The notes under the pieces are model-generated. The model was not told the origin of the DNA. It saw only the letters and a list, made by a program, of their open reading frames with translations, and did not search any database. Below are positions 1-6,325 of a DNA stretch of 6,898 nt, piece by piece (position 1 is the first letter of the stretch; the number at the start of each line of letters is the position of its first letter). A program made the position numbers and the translations under genes. Origin of the DNA: an uncultured Alphaproteobacteria bacterium (GTDB taxonomy: Bacteria; Pseudomonadota; Alphaproteobacteria; Caulobacterales; Hyphomonadaceae); NCBI GenBank assembly GCA_903831485.1, contig CAIKXW010000036.1, positions 1-6,898 of the forward strand, read 5' to 3'.

Positions 1-803
1 ACCACGGGCAGGTCAATCATCTTGCCATTGTGGTTCACCACGCCATCCACGCGGCCCTCCCACGCCGCAAGAATGGCGCGCGCCTCCGCCACATCCGCTT
101 CACTCGCGCCGAAGCCCGCATTCAGCGCCGCGATCTGGTTCGGGTGCACGCACATCGCGCCCGTCAGCCCCATCGCATGCGCTCGCCGCGCATCCGCCGC
201 GAACGCATCGAGATCAGTGAAGTTCGCGATGCTCGACGCCATGCCGATGCCCATGATCCCGCGCGCCGCCGCCGCATACGCAATGGTCTGCGCCGCAAGA
301 TCCAGCGACAACGGACCCGGCTTCCGCCCAAGCGTCAGCGAGAAATCCTCGCTCCCCAGCGCCAGCCCGATCAGCCGCGGCCCATCCGCAATCCGAACCA
401 CCTGCTCCAGCGCCCGCGGGCTCTCGATTACCGCAACCACCCCCACCGAAAATCGATCCAGCCCCGCCTCATACTCGAGCGCATCCATCATTGCCGACAG
501 GCTGTCCAGCTCCGATGCCTGCTCCACCTTGGGCATCACGATCGCCCGCAGCCCCGGCGTCACCACCGCCTCAAGATCCTCCGCGAGATAGGCCTCGTCG
601 TTGTTGACCCGCACCGTCACGGCCGCGCCCTGCGCCGCGAGAAAGGCCACCGCCTCCGTCGCCTGCGCGCGCGCGCCCGCCTTCGCATCCGCCTGTGTCG
701 AATCCTCAAGATCGACAATCAGCGCGTCAGCCCCCCGTGTATGCGCCTTCTGCCACCGCTGCGGCGCAGCCGCCGGCACAAACAGCATCGAACGCCAGTT
801 CAT
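1..803 (-). CDS. HpcH/HpaI aldolase / CitE-like acyl-CoA lyase, C-terminus cut by window edge
   Basis: Proteins of this TIM-barrel family cleave or form carbon-carbon bonds of beta-hydroxyacyl-CoA esters such as malyl-CoA, citramalyl-CoA or citryl-CoA, in the cytoplasm, using Mg2+. I translated 267 codons from ATG 803; the frame is open to base 3 with no stop. Visible motifs in family order are RSMLFVPA (residues 4-11), DALIVDLEDS (26-35), the RVN substrate-binding arginine (Arg65), VMPKVE (89-94), AVIESPRAL (124-132) with putative metal ligand Glu127, LGSEDFSLTLG (149-159) with putative metal ligand Asp153, and GAMCVHPNQ (215-223). Family members usually run 270-300 residues, so only a short tail is missing. 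The start is supported by a GAGGGG ribosome site five bases upstream. It lies 14 bases after the acyl-CoA dehydrogenase stop, so the two are probably co-transcribed. The family is clear. The substrate is not: (S)-citramalyl-CoA, malyl-CoA and other 3-hydroxyacyl-CoAs all remain possible, and no citrate lyase alpha or gamma subunit is nearby, which argues against true citrate lyase. Confidence 0.9.
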   Translation of the reverse strand, partial: MNWRSMLFVPAAAPQRWQKAHTRGADALIVDLEDSTQADAKAGARAQATEAVAFLAAQGAAVTVRVNNDEAYLAEDLEAVVTPGLRAIVMPKVEQASELDSLSAMMDALEYEAGLDRFSVGVVAVIESPRALEQVVRIADGPRLIGLALGSEDFSLTLGRKPGPLSLDLAAQTIAYAAAARGIMGIGMASSIANFTDLDAFAADARRAHAMGLTGAMCVHPNQIAALNAGFGASEADVAEARAILAAWEGRVDGVVNHNGKMIDLPV

Positions 804-808
804 CTCGT

Positions 809-814
809 CCCCTC
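809..814 (-). promoter_or_regulatory. Ribosome binding site of the CitE-like gene
   Basis: Read on the minus strand, GAGGGG stands five bases before ATG 803 and lies inside the 14-base gap after the upstream stop codon. It fixes the start at 803 rather than the in-frame ATG at 788, since the RSMLFVPA motif begins directly after it. Confidence 0.6.
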
Positions 815-817
815 GCT

Positions 818-1990
818 CTAGAACGATTTCGGCATGCCCAGCACATGCGTCGCCACATGGCTGAGGATCAGATTGGTCGAGATCGGCGCCACCTGGTAGA
901 GCCGCGTCTCGCGGAACTTCCGCTCGATGTCGTACTCTTCCGCAAAGCCGAACCCGCCATGCGTCTGCACGCAGACGTCGGCGGCATACCAGCTGGCTTC
1001 CGACGCCGTCATCTTCGCCATGTTGGCCTCCGAACCGCACGGCTCGCCAGCCTCAAACAGCTGGGCCGCATGATCCACCATCAGCCCCGCTGCCGTCACC
1101 TGCACATGCGCCCGCGCGATCGGGAACTGCACGCCCTGGTTCGCACCGATCGGCCCGCCGAACACGGACCGCTCCTTCGCATAAGCCGAGGCGCGATCAA
1201 CGAAGAACTTCCCGTCGCCGATACACTCCGCCGCGATGAGAATGCGCTCCGCATTCATCCCGTCGATGATGTACTTGAACCCCGCCCCCTCACGTCCGAT
1301 CAGGTTGTCAGCCGGCACTTCCATGTCGTCGAAGAACAGCTCCGTCGTCGCATGGTTCAACATCGTGCGCACCGGCTTGATCGTCAGCCCCCCCTTCTTG
1401 TCTGGGGTGCCCTTCGCCTCCCGCATGTCGACCAGCAGGACGCTCATCCCGTCCGACGTCTTTCCCGCATCATCGCGCGGAGACGTCCGGCACAGCAGCA
1501 CCATCAGGTCCGAATGCTCAGCCCTGCTGATCCAGATCTTCGACCCGTTGACCACATACTTGTCGCCCACACGCTTCGCGAACGTCTGTATCCGCGTCGT
1601 GTCCGTACCGCTCGTCGGCTCGGTCACGCCAAACGCCTGTAGCCTGATCTCGCCGCTCGCCACCTTCGGCAGCCAGCGCTCTTTCTGCGCCTCGCTGCCA
1701 TGCCGCAGCAGCGTCCCCATCGTGTACATCTGCGCATGACACGCCGCGCCATTGGCCCCCGACCGATGGATTTCCTCCAGCACCGCACACGCCGCCGACA
1801 GCCCCAGCCCCGCGCCGCCATATTGCTCCGGTATCAGCACCGACAGCCACCCCGCCTCGGTCAGCGCCGTCACGAACTCCGTCGGATACGCCCGCTCGCG
1901 ATCCAGCGCCCGCCAGTACGGCCCCGGAAACCGCGCGCACAACTTGCGCACCGCCTCGCGAATCTCAGGATGTGTCTCAGCCTTGCTCAT
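818..1990 (-). CDS. Acyl-CoA dehydrogenase (FAD-dependent), helix-G catalytic base type
   Basis: This flavoenzyme family introduces an alpha,beta double bond into an acyl-CoA and passes electrons to electron-transfer flavoprotein, in the cytoplasm. The 390 residues match the usual family length. In order they show the N-terminal helical domain with IPEQYGGAGLGL (53-64), the flavin/substrate beta-domain motif FGVTEPTSGTD (120-130), WISRAEHSDLMVL (153-165), and the C-terminal helical domain with RSVFGGPIGANQGVQFPIA (274-292) and QTHGGFGFAEEYDIERKFRE (342-361). In short- and medium-chain enzymes the base is the Glu of a YEGT motif near the C-terminus. Here the matching stretch is YQVAPIST (365-372), with Pro at that position. 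The alternative base position used by isovaleryl- and long-chain acyl-CoA dehydrogenases is on helix G, and here NAERI (246-250) supplies Glu248. No good ribosome site precedes ATG 1990, but the N-terminus aligns well from there. It is the middle gene of the minus-strand operon, 34 bases after the GST-fold gene and 14 before the lyase. The substrate is unknown; a branched or dicarboxylic acyl-CoA is possible. Confidence 0.93.
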   Translation of the reverse strand: MSKAETHPEIREAVRKLCARFPGPYWRALDRERAYPTEFVTALTEAGWLSVLIPEQYGGAGLGLSAACAVLEEIHRSGANGAACHAQMYTMGTLLRHGSEAQKERWLPKVASGEIRLQAFGVTEPTSGTDTTRIQTFAKRVGDKYVVNGSKIWISRAEHSDLMVLLCRTSPRDDAGKTSDGMSVLLVDMREAKGTPDKKGGLTIKPVRTMLNHATTELFFDDMEVPADNLIGREGAGFKYIIDGMNAERILIAAECIGDGKFFVDRASAYAKERSVFGGPIGANQGVQFPIARAHVQVTAAGLMVDHAAQLFEAGEPCGSEANMAKMTASEASWYAADVCVQTHGGFGFAEEYDIERKFRETRLYQVAPISTNLILSHVATHVLGMPKSF

Positions 1991-2024
1991 GTCGTCAGTC
2001 TGCGGCGCCCGTCGGCATTCGTCA

Positions 2025-3029
2025 TCAGCCTTTCAGTCCGGCAAGGCATCCGGTCCGCTCCAGCAACGGATCAAGCTCGGCCTTGGCTTGAGCCGGAAGC
2101 TCCGCATACATCCGCCGCAGCGTCTCGAGACACTTCACCTGATACTTGAAGGCGCCCTGCTCATAAGGCATCCCCAGCGCCGAAAAGCTGAACGTCTCCT
2201 TGCCGGCAGCCACCGCATGCGCATTGGCTGTCAGGAACGGGAAGTACACCTCGCCCGCAAACACCAGCAGCTTCTCCACCACCGGCCCCCGCGCCTCGCC
2301 CGGTCCGCGCCAGGCGCCTTCCAGCCCCGACAGATCGTCCATCTGCTCCAGCCAGCGGAAGGTCAGAGGCGCTTGTCGCCGCATCAACCGCTCCGGCGTC
2401 GGATCGGACGCCAGCTGCGAGAACTGGCCCATCCACGCAAACTCCGCGAGAGATGGCCGAGACCCGAACCAGAACTGCGAGACCGTGCACTGCTCCTCCA
2501 GCATCGCGCATAGCCGCCGCATCGTCTCTTCGATCAACGGCGCATTACCGGGCGTGCACCCGACAAGCGCCATGCGCCCCGTCTGGCGCGCCCGGAAGAA
2601 ATCCGCGAAAGCCTGTATCTGCTCCATCCCGCCGCCGCGGTGGCGATCATAGGAAAGCCAGCGCGACACAGCCTCCTGATCCTCCTCGTAGAACCAGCGA
2701 TAGTGGAACATCAGCTTCGTCGCCCACTCATCGCCCATGTCCTCCAGCAGGCAGGCCAGAAACCTGTCCGCCTCATCCACCGGTACGATGCCGCGCTCCG
2801 CATGGCGTTGCTCGAGTTCAAAGATCATCGGCGTCGAGTCATTGCGCCATTCCCCGCCGGGATACTGGATCACCGGGATCACAGGGGCCTTCACGTTTGC
2901 GAACACAGGCTCCATGTTCGCCCCGAGCGGCTCCCAGACATGGGGCAGGCGGCGATACCGCATGATCGCCCGCATCTTCATCGAGTAGGGCGAGCCAAGC
3001 CCGCCAATGATCCGATAATGTCCCGCCAC
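2025..3029 (-). CDS. Glutathione S-transferase-fold protein of unknown substrate
   Basis: The 334-residue product shows a thioredoxin-like GST N-terminal domain followed by a helical GST C-terminal domain. [20 protein letters not shown] (6-25) has the beta1-helix1 shape in which GSPYS takes the catalytic-residue region. VIPVI (50-54) carries the expected cis-proline, and [11 protein letters not shown] (63-73) is the glutathione gamma-glutamyl binding turn. [21 protein letters not shown] (186-206) matches the C-domain core helix with its S-x-x-E/D capping box. It is longer than a classical GST (about 200-230 residues), with extra sequence between the domains and about 100 residues after the core. 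The frame is open back to base 3365, but I place the start at GTG 3029. GGGGAG stands six bases before it, the fold begins at once, and longer versions would run through the divergent promoter and the thiolase start. It is the first gene of a likely operon with the dehydrogenase and lyase, which suggests a role in CoA-ester or electrophile handling. Glutathione dependence is inferred only. Confidence 0.75.
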   Translation of the reverse strand: MAGHYRIIGGLGSPYSMKMRAIMRYRRLPHVWEPLGANMEPVFANVKAPVIPVIQYPGGEWRNDSTPMIFELEQRHAERGIVPVDEADRFLACLLEDMGDEWATKLMFHYRWFYEEDQEAVSRWLSYDRHRGGGMEQIQAFADFFRARQTGRMALVGCTPGNAPLIEETMRRLCAMLEEQCTVSQFWFGSRPSLAEFAWMGQFSQLASDPTPERLMRRQAPLTFRWLEQMDDLSGLEGAWRGPGEARGPVVEKLLVFAGEVYFPFLTANAHAVAAGKETFSFSALGMPYEQGAFKYQVKCLETLRRMYAELPAQAKAELDPLLERTGCLAGLKG

Positions 3030-3035
3030 CTGCGT

Positions 3036-3041
3036 CTCCCC
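3036..3041 (-). promoter_or_regulatory. Ribosome binding site deciding the GST-fold gene start
   Basis: On the minus strand GGGGAG is followed by six bases and then GTG 3029. The other in-frame candidate, GTG 3068, has no comparable site close by and would put the inverted repeat 3049-3081 partly inside the coding region. Homologue N-termini would settle this. Confidence 0.55.
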
Positions 3042-3048
3042 GTGCTTC

Positions 3049-3081
3049 GGCTGTCCGCATGAATTCACCGGCAGGACAGCC
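3049..3081. promoter_or_regulatory. Inverted repeat, candidate operator between divergent genes
   Basis: GGCTGTCC (3049-3056) and GGACAGCC (3074-3081) are perfect 8-base inverted arms separated by 17 bases, with GAATTC near the centre. The dyad lies downstream of the candidate minus-strand promoter and before GTG 3029, where a bound repressor would block transcription of the GST-dehydrogenase-lyase operon. No regulator gene is adjacent, so the cognate protein is unknown. An RNA hairpin in the operon leader is an alternative reading. Confidence 0.35.
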
Positions 3082-3085
3082 CGCC

Positions 3086-3116
3086 CCGATACGAACCTTC
3101 CGGCCGCGAACGTCAA
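3086..3116 (-). promoter_or_regulatory. Candidate promoter for the minus-strand operon
   Basis: On the minus strand TTGACG (3116-3111) matches five of six positions of the sigma-70 -35 consensus. The best -10 candidate is a weak TATCGG (3091-3086) at a long 19-base spacing. Transcription would then begin within or just before the dyad 3081-3049. The -35 is convincing; the -10 is not. Confidence 0.3.
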
Positions 3117-3138
3117 GACGGCGCGAAAGTCCCGGCGG

Positions 3139-3166
3139 TTGTGTCCCCCGCGCTCGCCGCTATGTT
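3139..3166 (+). promoter_or_regulatory. Candidate promoter for the thiolase gene
   Basis: TTGTGT (3139-3144) and TATGTT (3161-3166) are separated by 16 bases. They match three and four positions of the sigma-70 consensus. Transcription would start near 3173, giving a leader of about 20 bases that still contains the ribosome site at 3179-3184. The match is modest and rests partly on position. Confidence 0.3.
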
Positions 3167-3178
3167 GCCCCCGCTTCC

Positions 3179-3184
3179 AGAGGA
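3179..3184 (+). promoter_or_regulatory. Ribosome binding site of the thiolase gene
   Basis: AGAGGA lies seven bases before ATG 3192. It selects this start over the in-frame GTG at 3141, which would add 17 residues not expected in thiolases and would overlap the candidate promoter. Confidence 0.6.
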
Positions 3185-3191
3185 TTCCCGC

Positions 3192-4400
3192 ATGACCAAG
3201 CTCCGCCGCGCCGCCATCGTCAGCCCGCTCCGCACAGCGGTGGGCAAGTTCCAGGGCGCGCTCGCGCCGATGCAGGCAGGCGATCTCGGCGCGGTCATCC
3301 TCAAGGCCCTCGTTGAGCGCACGAAAATCGACCCCGAACGCATCGACGACGTGGTCTTCGCGCAAGGCTATCCTTCTGGTGAAGCCCCCTGCGTCGCCCG
3401 CTGGTCAGCCCTCGCGGCAGACCTACCCATCTCCGTCCCCGGCTACCAGCTTGATCGCCGCTGCGGCTCTGGCCTCCAGTCGATCATCGACGCCGCCATG
3501 TTCGTCCAGACAGGCGCAGCCGATGTCGTGGTCGCCGGCGGCGTCGAAAGCATGACCAACGTCGAATACTATTCCACCGACATGCGCTCCGGCGCCCGCG
3601 CCGGCTCCGTCACGATGCACGACCGTCTTCAGCGCGGCCGGGTGATGAGCCAGCCCATCTCCCGCTTCGGCGTCATCACCGGCATGATCGAAACCGCCGA
3701 GAACCTCGCCAAGGACTACCAGATCGGCCGCGAAGAGTGCGACGAGTATGCCGCGCGCAGCCAGCAACGCGCCGCCGCCGCATGGAAGGCCGGCAAGTTC
3801 GACAATGAACTCGTCCCCGTCGCCGTGCCGCAGAAGAAGGGCGATCCCGTCATCTTCAGGATGGACGAAGGCGTCCGCGGCGACGCCACCGCCGCCTCGC
3901 TCGGCGCCCTCAAGGCTATCGAGAAGGGCGGGGTGGTTACCGCCGGCAACGCCTCGCAACAGAACGACGCGGCAGCCGCCTGTCTTGTTGTTGCCGAAGA
4001 CAAGCTGGAAGAACTCGGCCTCGAGCCGATGGGCTGGTTCGTCGGCTGGGCCGCTGCCGGCGTCGAACCGTCCCGCATGGGCATCGGCCCCGTTCCCGCC
4101 GTCGAACGCCTGTTCGCCCGCACCGGCCTCAAGTGGAAAGACATCGACCTCGTCGAGCTCAACGAAGCCTTCGCCCCGCAAGTCCTTGCCGTCCTCAAAG
4201 GCTGGAACTGGAACGACGCCGACAAGCTCAACGTCAACGGCTCCGGCATCTCCCTCGGTCACCCCATCGGCGCCACTGGCGGCCGCATCCTAGCCAACCT
4301 GATGAACGAGCTCCAGCGCCGCGAAGCTCGCTACGGCCTCGAAACCATGTGCATCGGCGGCGGCCAGGGCATAGCGGCGGTATTCGAACGCGCCGCATAA
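3192..4400 (+). CDS. Acetyl-CoA acetyltransferase family thiolase
   Basis: Thiolases cleave 3-ketoacyl-CoA with free CoA to release acetyl-CoA and a shortened acyl-CoA, or run in reverse to condense two acyl-CoAs; they are cytoplasmic tetramers. The 402 residues match the family length. The catalytic cysteine is Cys91 in [11 protein letters not shown], the motif NEAFAPQ carries Asn324, [11 protein letters not shown] (355-365) supplies His357, and CIGGGQG (387-393) supplies the second active-site cysteine, Cys387. AGGVESMTN (115-123) is the conserved loop after the nucleophile strand. All catalytic residues are present, so it should be active. ATG 3192 is chosen because AGAGGA precedes it and the protein begins directly with the first beta strand ([14 protein letters not shown]). 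It is transcribed divergently from the GST-dehydrogenase-lyase genes, suggesting shared control and a last-step role in the same acyl-CoA pathway. Whether it is a beta-oxidation or a biosynthetic thiolase cannot be decided from sequence alone. Confidence 0.95.
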   Translation: MTKLRRAAIVSPLRTAVGKFQGALAPMQAGDLGAVILKALVERTKIDPERIDDVVFAQGYPSGEAPCVARWSALAADLPISVPGYQLDRRCGSGLQSIIDAAMFVQTGAADVVVAGGVESMTNVEYYSTDMRSGARAGSVTMHDRLQRGRVMSQPISRFGVITGMIETAENLAKDYQIGREECDEYAARSQQRAAAAWKAGKFDNELVPVAVPQKKGDPVIFRMDEGVRGDATAASLGALKAIEKGGVVTAGNASQQNDAAAACLVVAEDKLEELGLEPMGWFVGWAAAGVEPSRMGIGPVPAVERLFARTGLKWKDIDLVELNEAFAPQVLAVLKGWNWNDADKLNVNGSGISLGHPIGATGGRILANLMNELQRREARYGLETMCIGGGQGIAAVFERAA

Positions 4401-4634
4401 CGGTACTTGCCTCCCTAAGTCGCAACGCGATCGGGGAAGGTGGCACGCGCGCTCTTGGCGCGCATGGCGGCACGCCGCGCCGAAGCGCAGCGAAGGCGAC
4501 CGGCAAAGCCACACGTCCCCAAAATCTGAATCACGCTCGGAAACCCGCACGCCATTGAGGGATGGGGAGCTCGCTCTTCTGAATTGATTCAAAGCGCTGC
4601 GCCAAAAAAGTGCAGCACACAGAGATCACGAGAA
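4401..4634. other. Structured GC-rich intergenic region
   Basis: The 234 bases between the thiolase stop and the kinase fragment carry no convincing gene. The first part (about 4434-4500) is very GC-rich with short internal repeats, for example GGCACGC at 4442-4448 and again at 4469-4475, and mutually exclusive hairpins. The second part is less GC-rich and includes a run of six A at 4604-4609 flanked by GCTGC (4596-4600) and GCAGC (4612-4616). I found no trace of the missing kinase N-terminus here. The GC-rich part could be a dispersed extragenic repeat, which needs genome-wide comparison. Confidence 0.4.
4447..4481 (+). terminator. Possible hairpin terminator after the thiolase gene
   Basis: GCGCGC (4447-4452) can pair with GCGCGC (4458-4463) across a five-base loop. 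Alternatively GGCGCG (4457-4462) can pair with CGCGCC (4476-4481). Neither is followed by a T run, so this is not a typical intrinsic terminator. The position about 50 bases after the thiolase stop is the main support. Confidence 0.2.
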
Positions 4635-5006
4635 ATGTCCTATCCAGCACCCTCTCCGCGCGGCCGTATAGTCGCGCCCATGGTCGGCGGCCCCACGATC
4701 GCGATCGCCCCCTCGGCCGCGATCCCGCTGGCCCTCTGCCTGCACGAGCTTGCCACCAACGCGGTCAAATACGGGGCGCTGTCGTCTTCCACCGGTGAAG
4801 TCAGGTGCGACTGGGCGCATGTTGATGGCGGTCTCGGCCTGCTTCGCGGGACAGAGTCCGGCGGCCCCGCTGTCGACAAGCCGCGTCAGTCCGGCTTCGG
4901 CACGCGCATGATCGGCGCAGCCCTCAACGGCGTGCCGGGCGGATCTGCGGTGATGAAGTTCGAACGCGACGGCGTCCGTTGCGCACTCGCTTTCGCGTCG
5001 GCCTGA
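4635..5006 (+). CDS. HWE/HisKA_2-type histidine kinase ATPase domain only, probable gene remnant
   Basis: The 123-residue product matches only the C-terminal HATPase_c domain of HWE-family sensor kinases. LALCLHELATNAVKYGAL (32-49) is the N-box that binds Mg-ATP, TESGGP (73-78) fits the G1 region, and SGFGTRMI (86-93) fits the G2 region. The C-terminal strands look complete. Full kinases also have a sensor part and a dimerisation domain with the phosphorylated histidine, and none of this is encoded upstream: the frame reaches a stop at 4527-4529 and the sequence before residue 11 has no kinase character. The tryptophan usually two residues before the Glu of the G1 region is Gly72 (codon GGG where TGG is expected), another sign of decay. 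ATG 4635 has only a weak GAGA upstream; TTG 4584 is the alternative. Without a phospho-acceptor histidine it cannot signal as a normal kinase. It may be a relic of a deletion, or less likely a stand-alone ATP-binding partner protein. Its stop is two bases from that of the convergent regulator gene. Confidence 0.6.
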   Translation: MSYPAPSPRGRIVAPMVGGPTIAIAPSAAIPLALCLHELATNAVKYGALSSSTGEVRCDWAHVDGGLGLLRGTESGGPAVDKPRQSGFGTRMIGAALNGVPGGSAVMKFERDGVRCALAFASA

Positions 5007-5008
5007 AC

Positions 5009-6325
5009 CTACTTCTCGGGATAGGACGCGGTGTTTGCCCGATCGCCCGACCAGATCGCCCCGCCATCCAGCGGATAGGACGCCACGACCTGAGCCTCGA
5101 GGTTCACATGCTTCTGGCCCTTCACTTCGAACAGCGCCTCGAAGTCGCCCTCCGCCGGCGTCTTCTGCGCAACGCGCGCCAGCCGGTCGAGCTGCGTCAC
5201 GGCCTCCGCCACGCCCATGACAGCAGTGTCGCGTGATCCGGAAAGGATGGCGATGCGATTACCTGTCGGCCCCTCGAACGATGAGAAGAACCCATAGTCG
5301 CGATACATCTGGTCCCCGGGCGCCGCCAGAAACGCCTCGCTGTTATAGGTCTTGCCCGATTTGCGATCGACGATCTGGTCATAGCTCTCGCCCAGCGCAA
5401 ACCGCGACGACGAGAACACCGGATCGCGCAGCGGCCCCAGCCCGCTCAGCAGGCCGACATAGATGATGTCGTTCGTCTTCATCCGGTCCGGCGTCAGCTC
5501 CGAGGCCAGTGTCACCTGAACATCCCGCCCCTCGCGCAGCAGCGGCGCAAGGTCAGCCAGCGCAAACGCAGCCGACGCCGGCAGGTATTGCATGGCGACG
5601 TCCGAATACGTCTCGATGCTCTCAGGATTACCCCGCTGGGCCGAGACAAGGTCTTCCTTGTTGTTGATCGCAAAGTCGCGGATCAGGCGTTTCAGCACCA
5701 CGCGATCCTCGTACTCGCCGAACATGTAGTAGTCACCGACGACGATCAGCAGCGGCCGCTCGCTCGCCGCGATCTCGCTCCAGATCCCGGTGTCGGCCAG
5801 GCGCTGTTGGCTGGCTGCGGGCCGCCCGGCCAGCATGCTCCACGCCACGATGTTCCCGCCGATCGCCAGCACGGCCACGCAGCCGGCAACCAGCCCCCAG
5901 CTCATCTTGCGGCGGGCAGGGGTCGCGACCTTCTCCTCGGCAACCGGGGTCTCCACTTCGGTCGCATCGGCGGCGTTCGGGTTAATGCCGACGATCCGAT
6001 AGTCACCCTTGGGGATGTCCAGCCGCACGCCAGCCGGCGCACCGTTCCGAAGGTAGAATTCGTCCAGCCGCTTGCGCAGCCGATGAATGTAGACCCGGGC
6101 GACGGGATCATCGCGCATCGCCTCTGCGTCGCTCTTCCCGAACACGGCAAGGGCAATTTCCGCCTCTTTCGGCGGCCGCCCATCAGCAGAACGCAGGGCC
6201 AGAAAGTCGAACAGCTCAAGCAGCCGGCCCGACTGCCCCAGCACACCGGACTCGCGCACGCGCGCGATCTCCGCGGTGGTTGCGGGATCGAGCGGGGCGG
6301 TCGGTTCTGTGGGCGTAACGCTCAT
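5009..6325 (-). CDS. Membrane-anchored winged-helix one-component transcriptional regulator
   Basis: The 438-residue protein has a ToxR/CadC-like layout. Residues about 30-113 form an OmpR/PhoB-type winged-helix domain: LLELFDFLALRSADGR, EAEIALAVFGK, DDPVARVYIHRLRKRLDEFY (72-91) as the recognition-helix region, and the wing ending in LDIPKGDYRIVG (102-113). An acidic linker (114-136) and the basic ARRK (137-140) precede one hydrophobic membrane helix (about 143-165), so the DNA-binding end should be cytoplasmic and residues 166-438 periplasmic. The large C-terminal domain looks alpha/beta, with strands PLLIVVGDYYMFG (191-203), NDIIYVGLL (285-293) and GNRIAILSGSRD (355-366). This resembles, from memory, the C-terminal part of other membrane-linked winged-helix regulators that sit beside receptors or TPR proteins; I know no assigned ligand. 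There is no receiver domain, so control probably comes from the periplasmic side. ATG 6325 has only a weak GGA six bases upstream. The gene appears to be transcribed alone, ending two bases from the convergent kinase remnant. Targets are unknown; self-regulation through the dyad at 6374-6391 is possible. Confidence 0.8.
   Translation of the reverse strand: MSVTPTEPTAPLDPATTAEIARVRESGVLGQSGRLLELFDFLALRSADGRPPKEAEIALAVFGKSDAEAMRDDPVARVYIHRLRKRLDEFYLRNGAPAGVRLDIPKGDYRIVGINPNAADATEVETPVAEEKVATPARRKMSWGLVAGCVAVLAIGGNIVAWSMLAGRPAASQQRLADTGIWSEIAASERPLLIVVGDYYMFGEYEDRVVLKRLIRDFAINNKEDLVSAQRGNPESIETYSDVAMQYLPASAAFALADLAPLLREGRDVQVTLASELTPDRMKTNDIIYVGLLSGLGPLRDPVFSSSRFALGESYDQIVDRKSGKTYNSEAFLAAPGDQMYRDYGFFSSFEGPTGNRIAILSGSRDTAVMGVAEAVTQLDRLARVAQKTPAEGDFEALFEVKGQKHVNLEAQVVASYPLDGGAIWSGDRANTASYPEK

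Noticed and set aside
30..821. Plus-strand frames of up to 263 residues opposite the CitE-like gene
   Set aside because: The minus strand encodes the complete series of HpcH/HpaI motifs here. The plus frames are low-complexity Arg/His-rich or Ser/Ala-rich shadows.
695..1642. Plus-strand open frame of 315 residues opposite the acyl-CoA dehydrogenase and lyase
   Set aside because: It is very rich in Arg, His and Pro, has no recognisable motif, and lies opposite genes with clear family signatures. High GC content removes stops from antisense frames.
3423..4262. Minus-strand open frame of 279 residues inside the thiolase
   Set aside because: It is Gly/Asp/Ala-rich antisense sequence without motifs, fully overlapped by a thiolase with every catalytic residue present.
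4290..4592. Minus-strand 100-residue frame crossing the end of the thiolase and the intergenic region
   Set aside because: About a third is antisense to the thiolase and the rest comes from the repeat-like GC-rich stretch. It has Arg/Ser/Cys-rich composition and no ribosome site was found.
4596..4616. Hairpin GCTGC/GCAGC around an A6 run before the kinase fragment
   Set aside because: A 5-base stem with an 11-base loop is too weak to call a terminator or regulatory structure.
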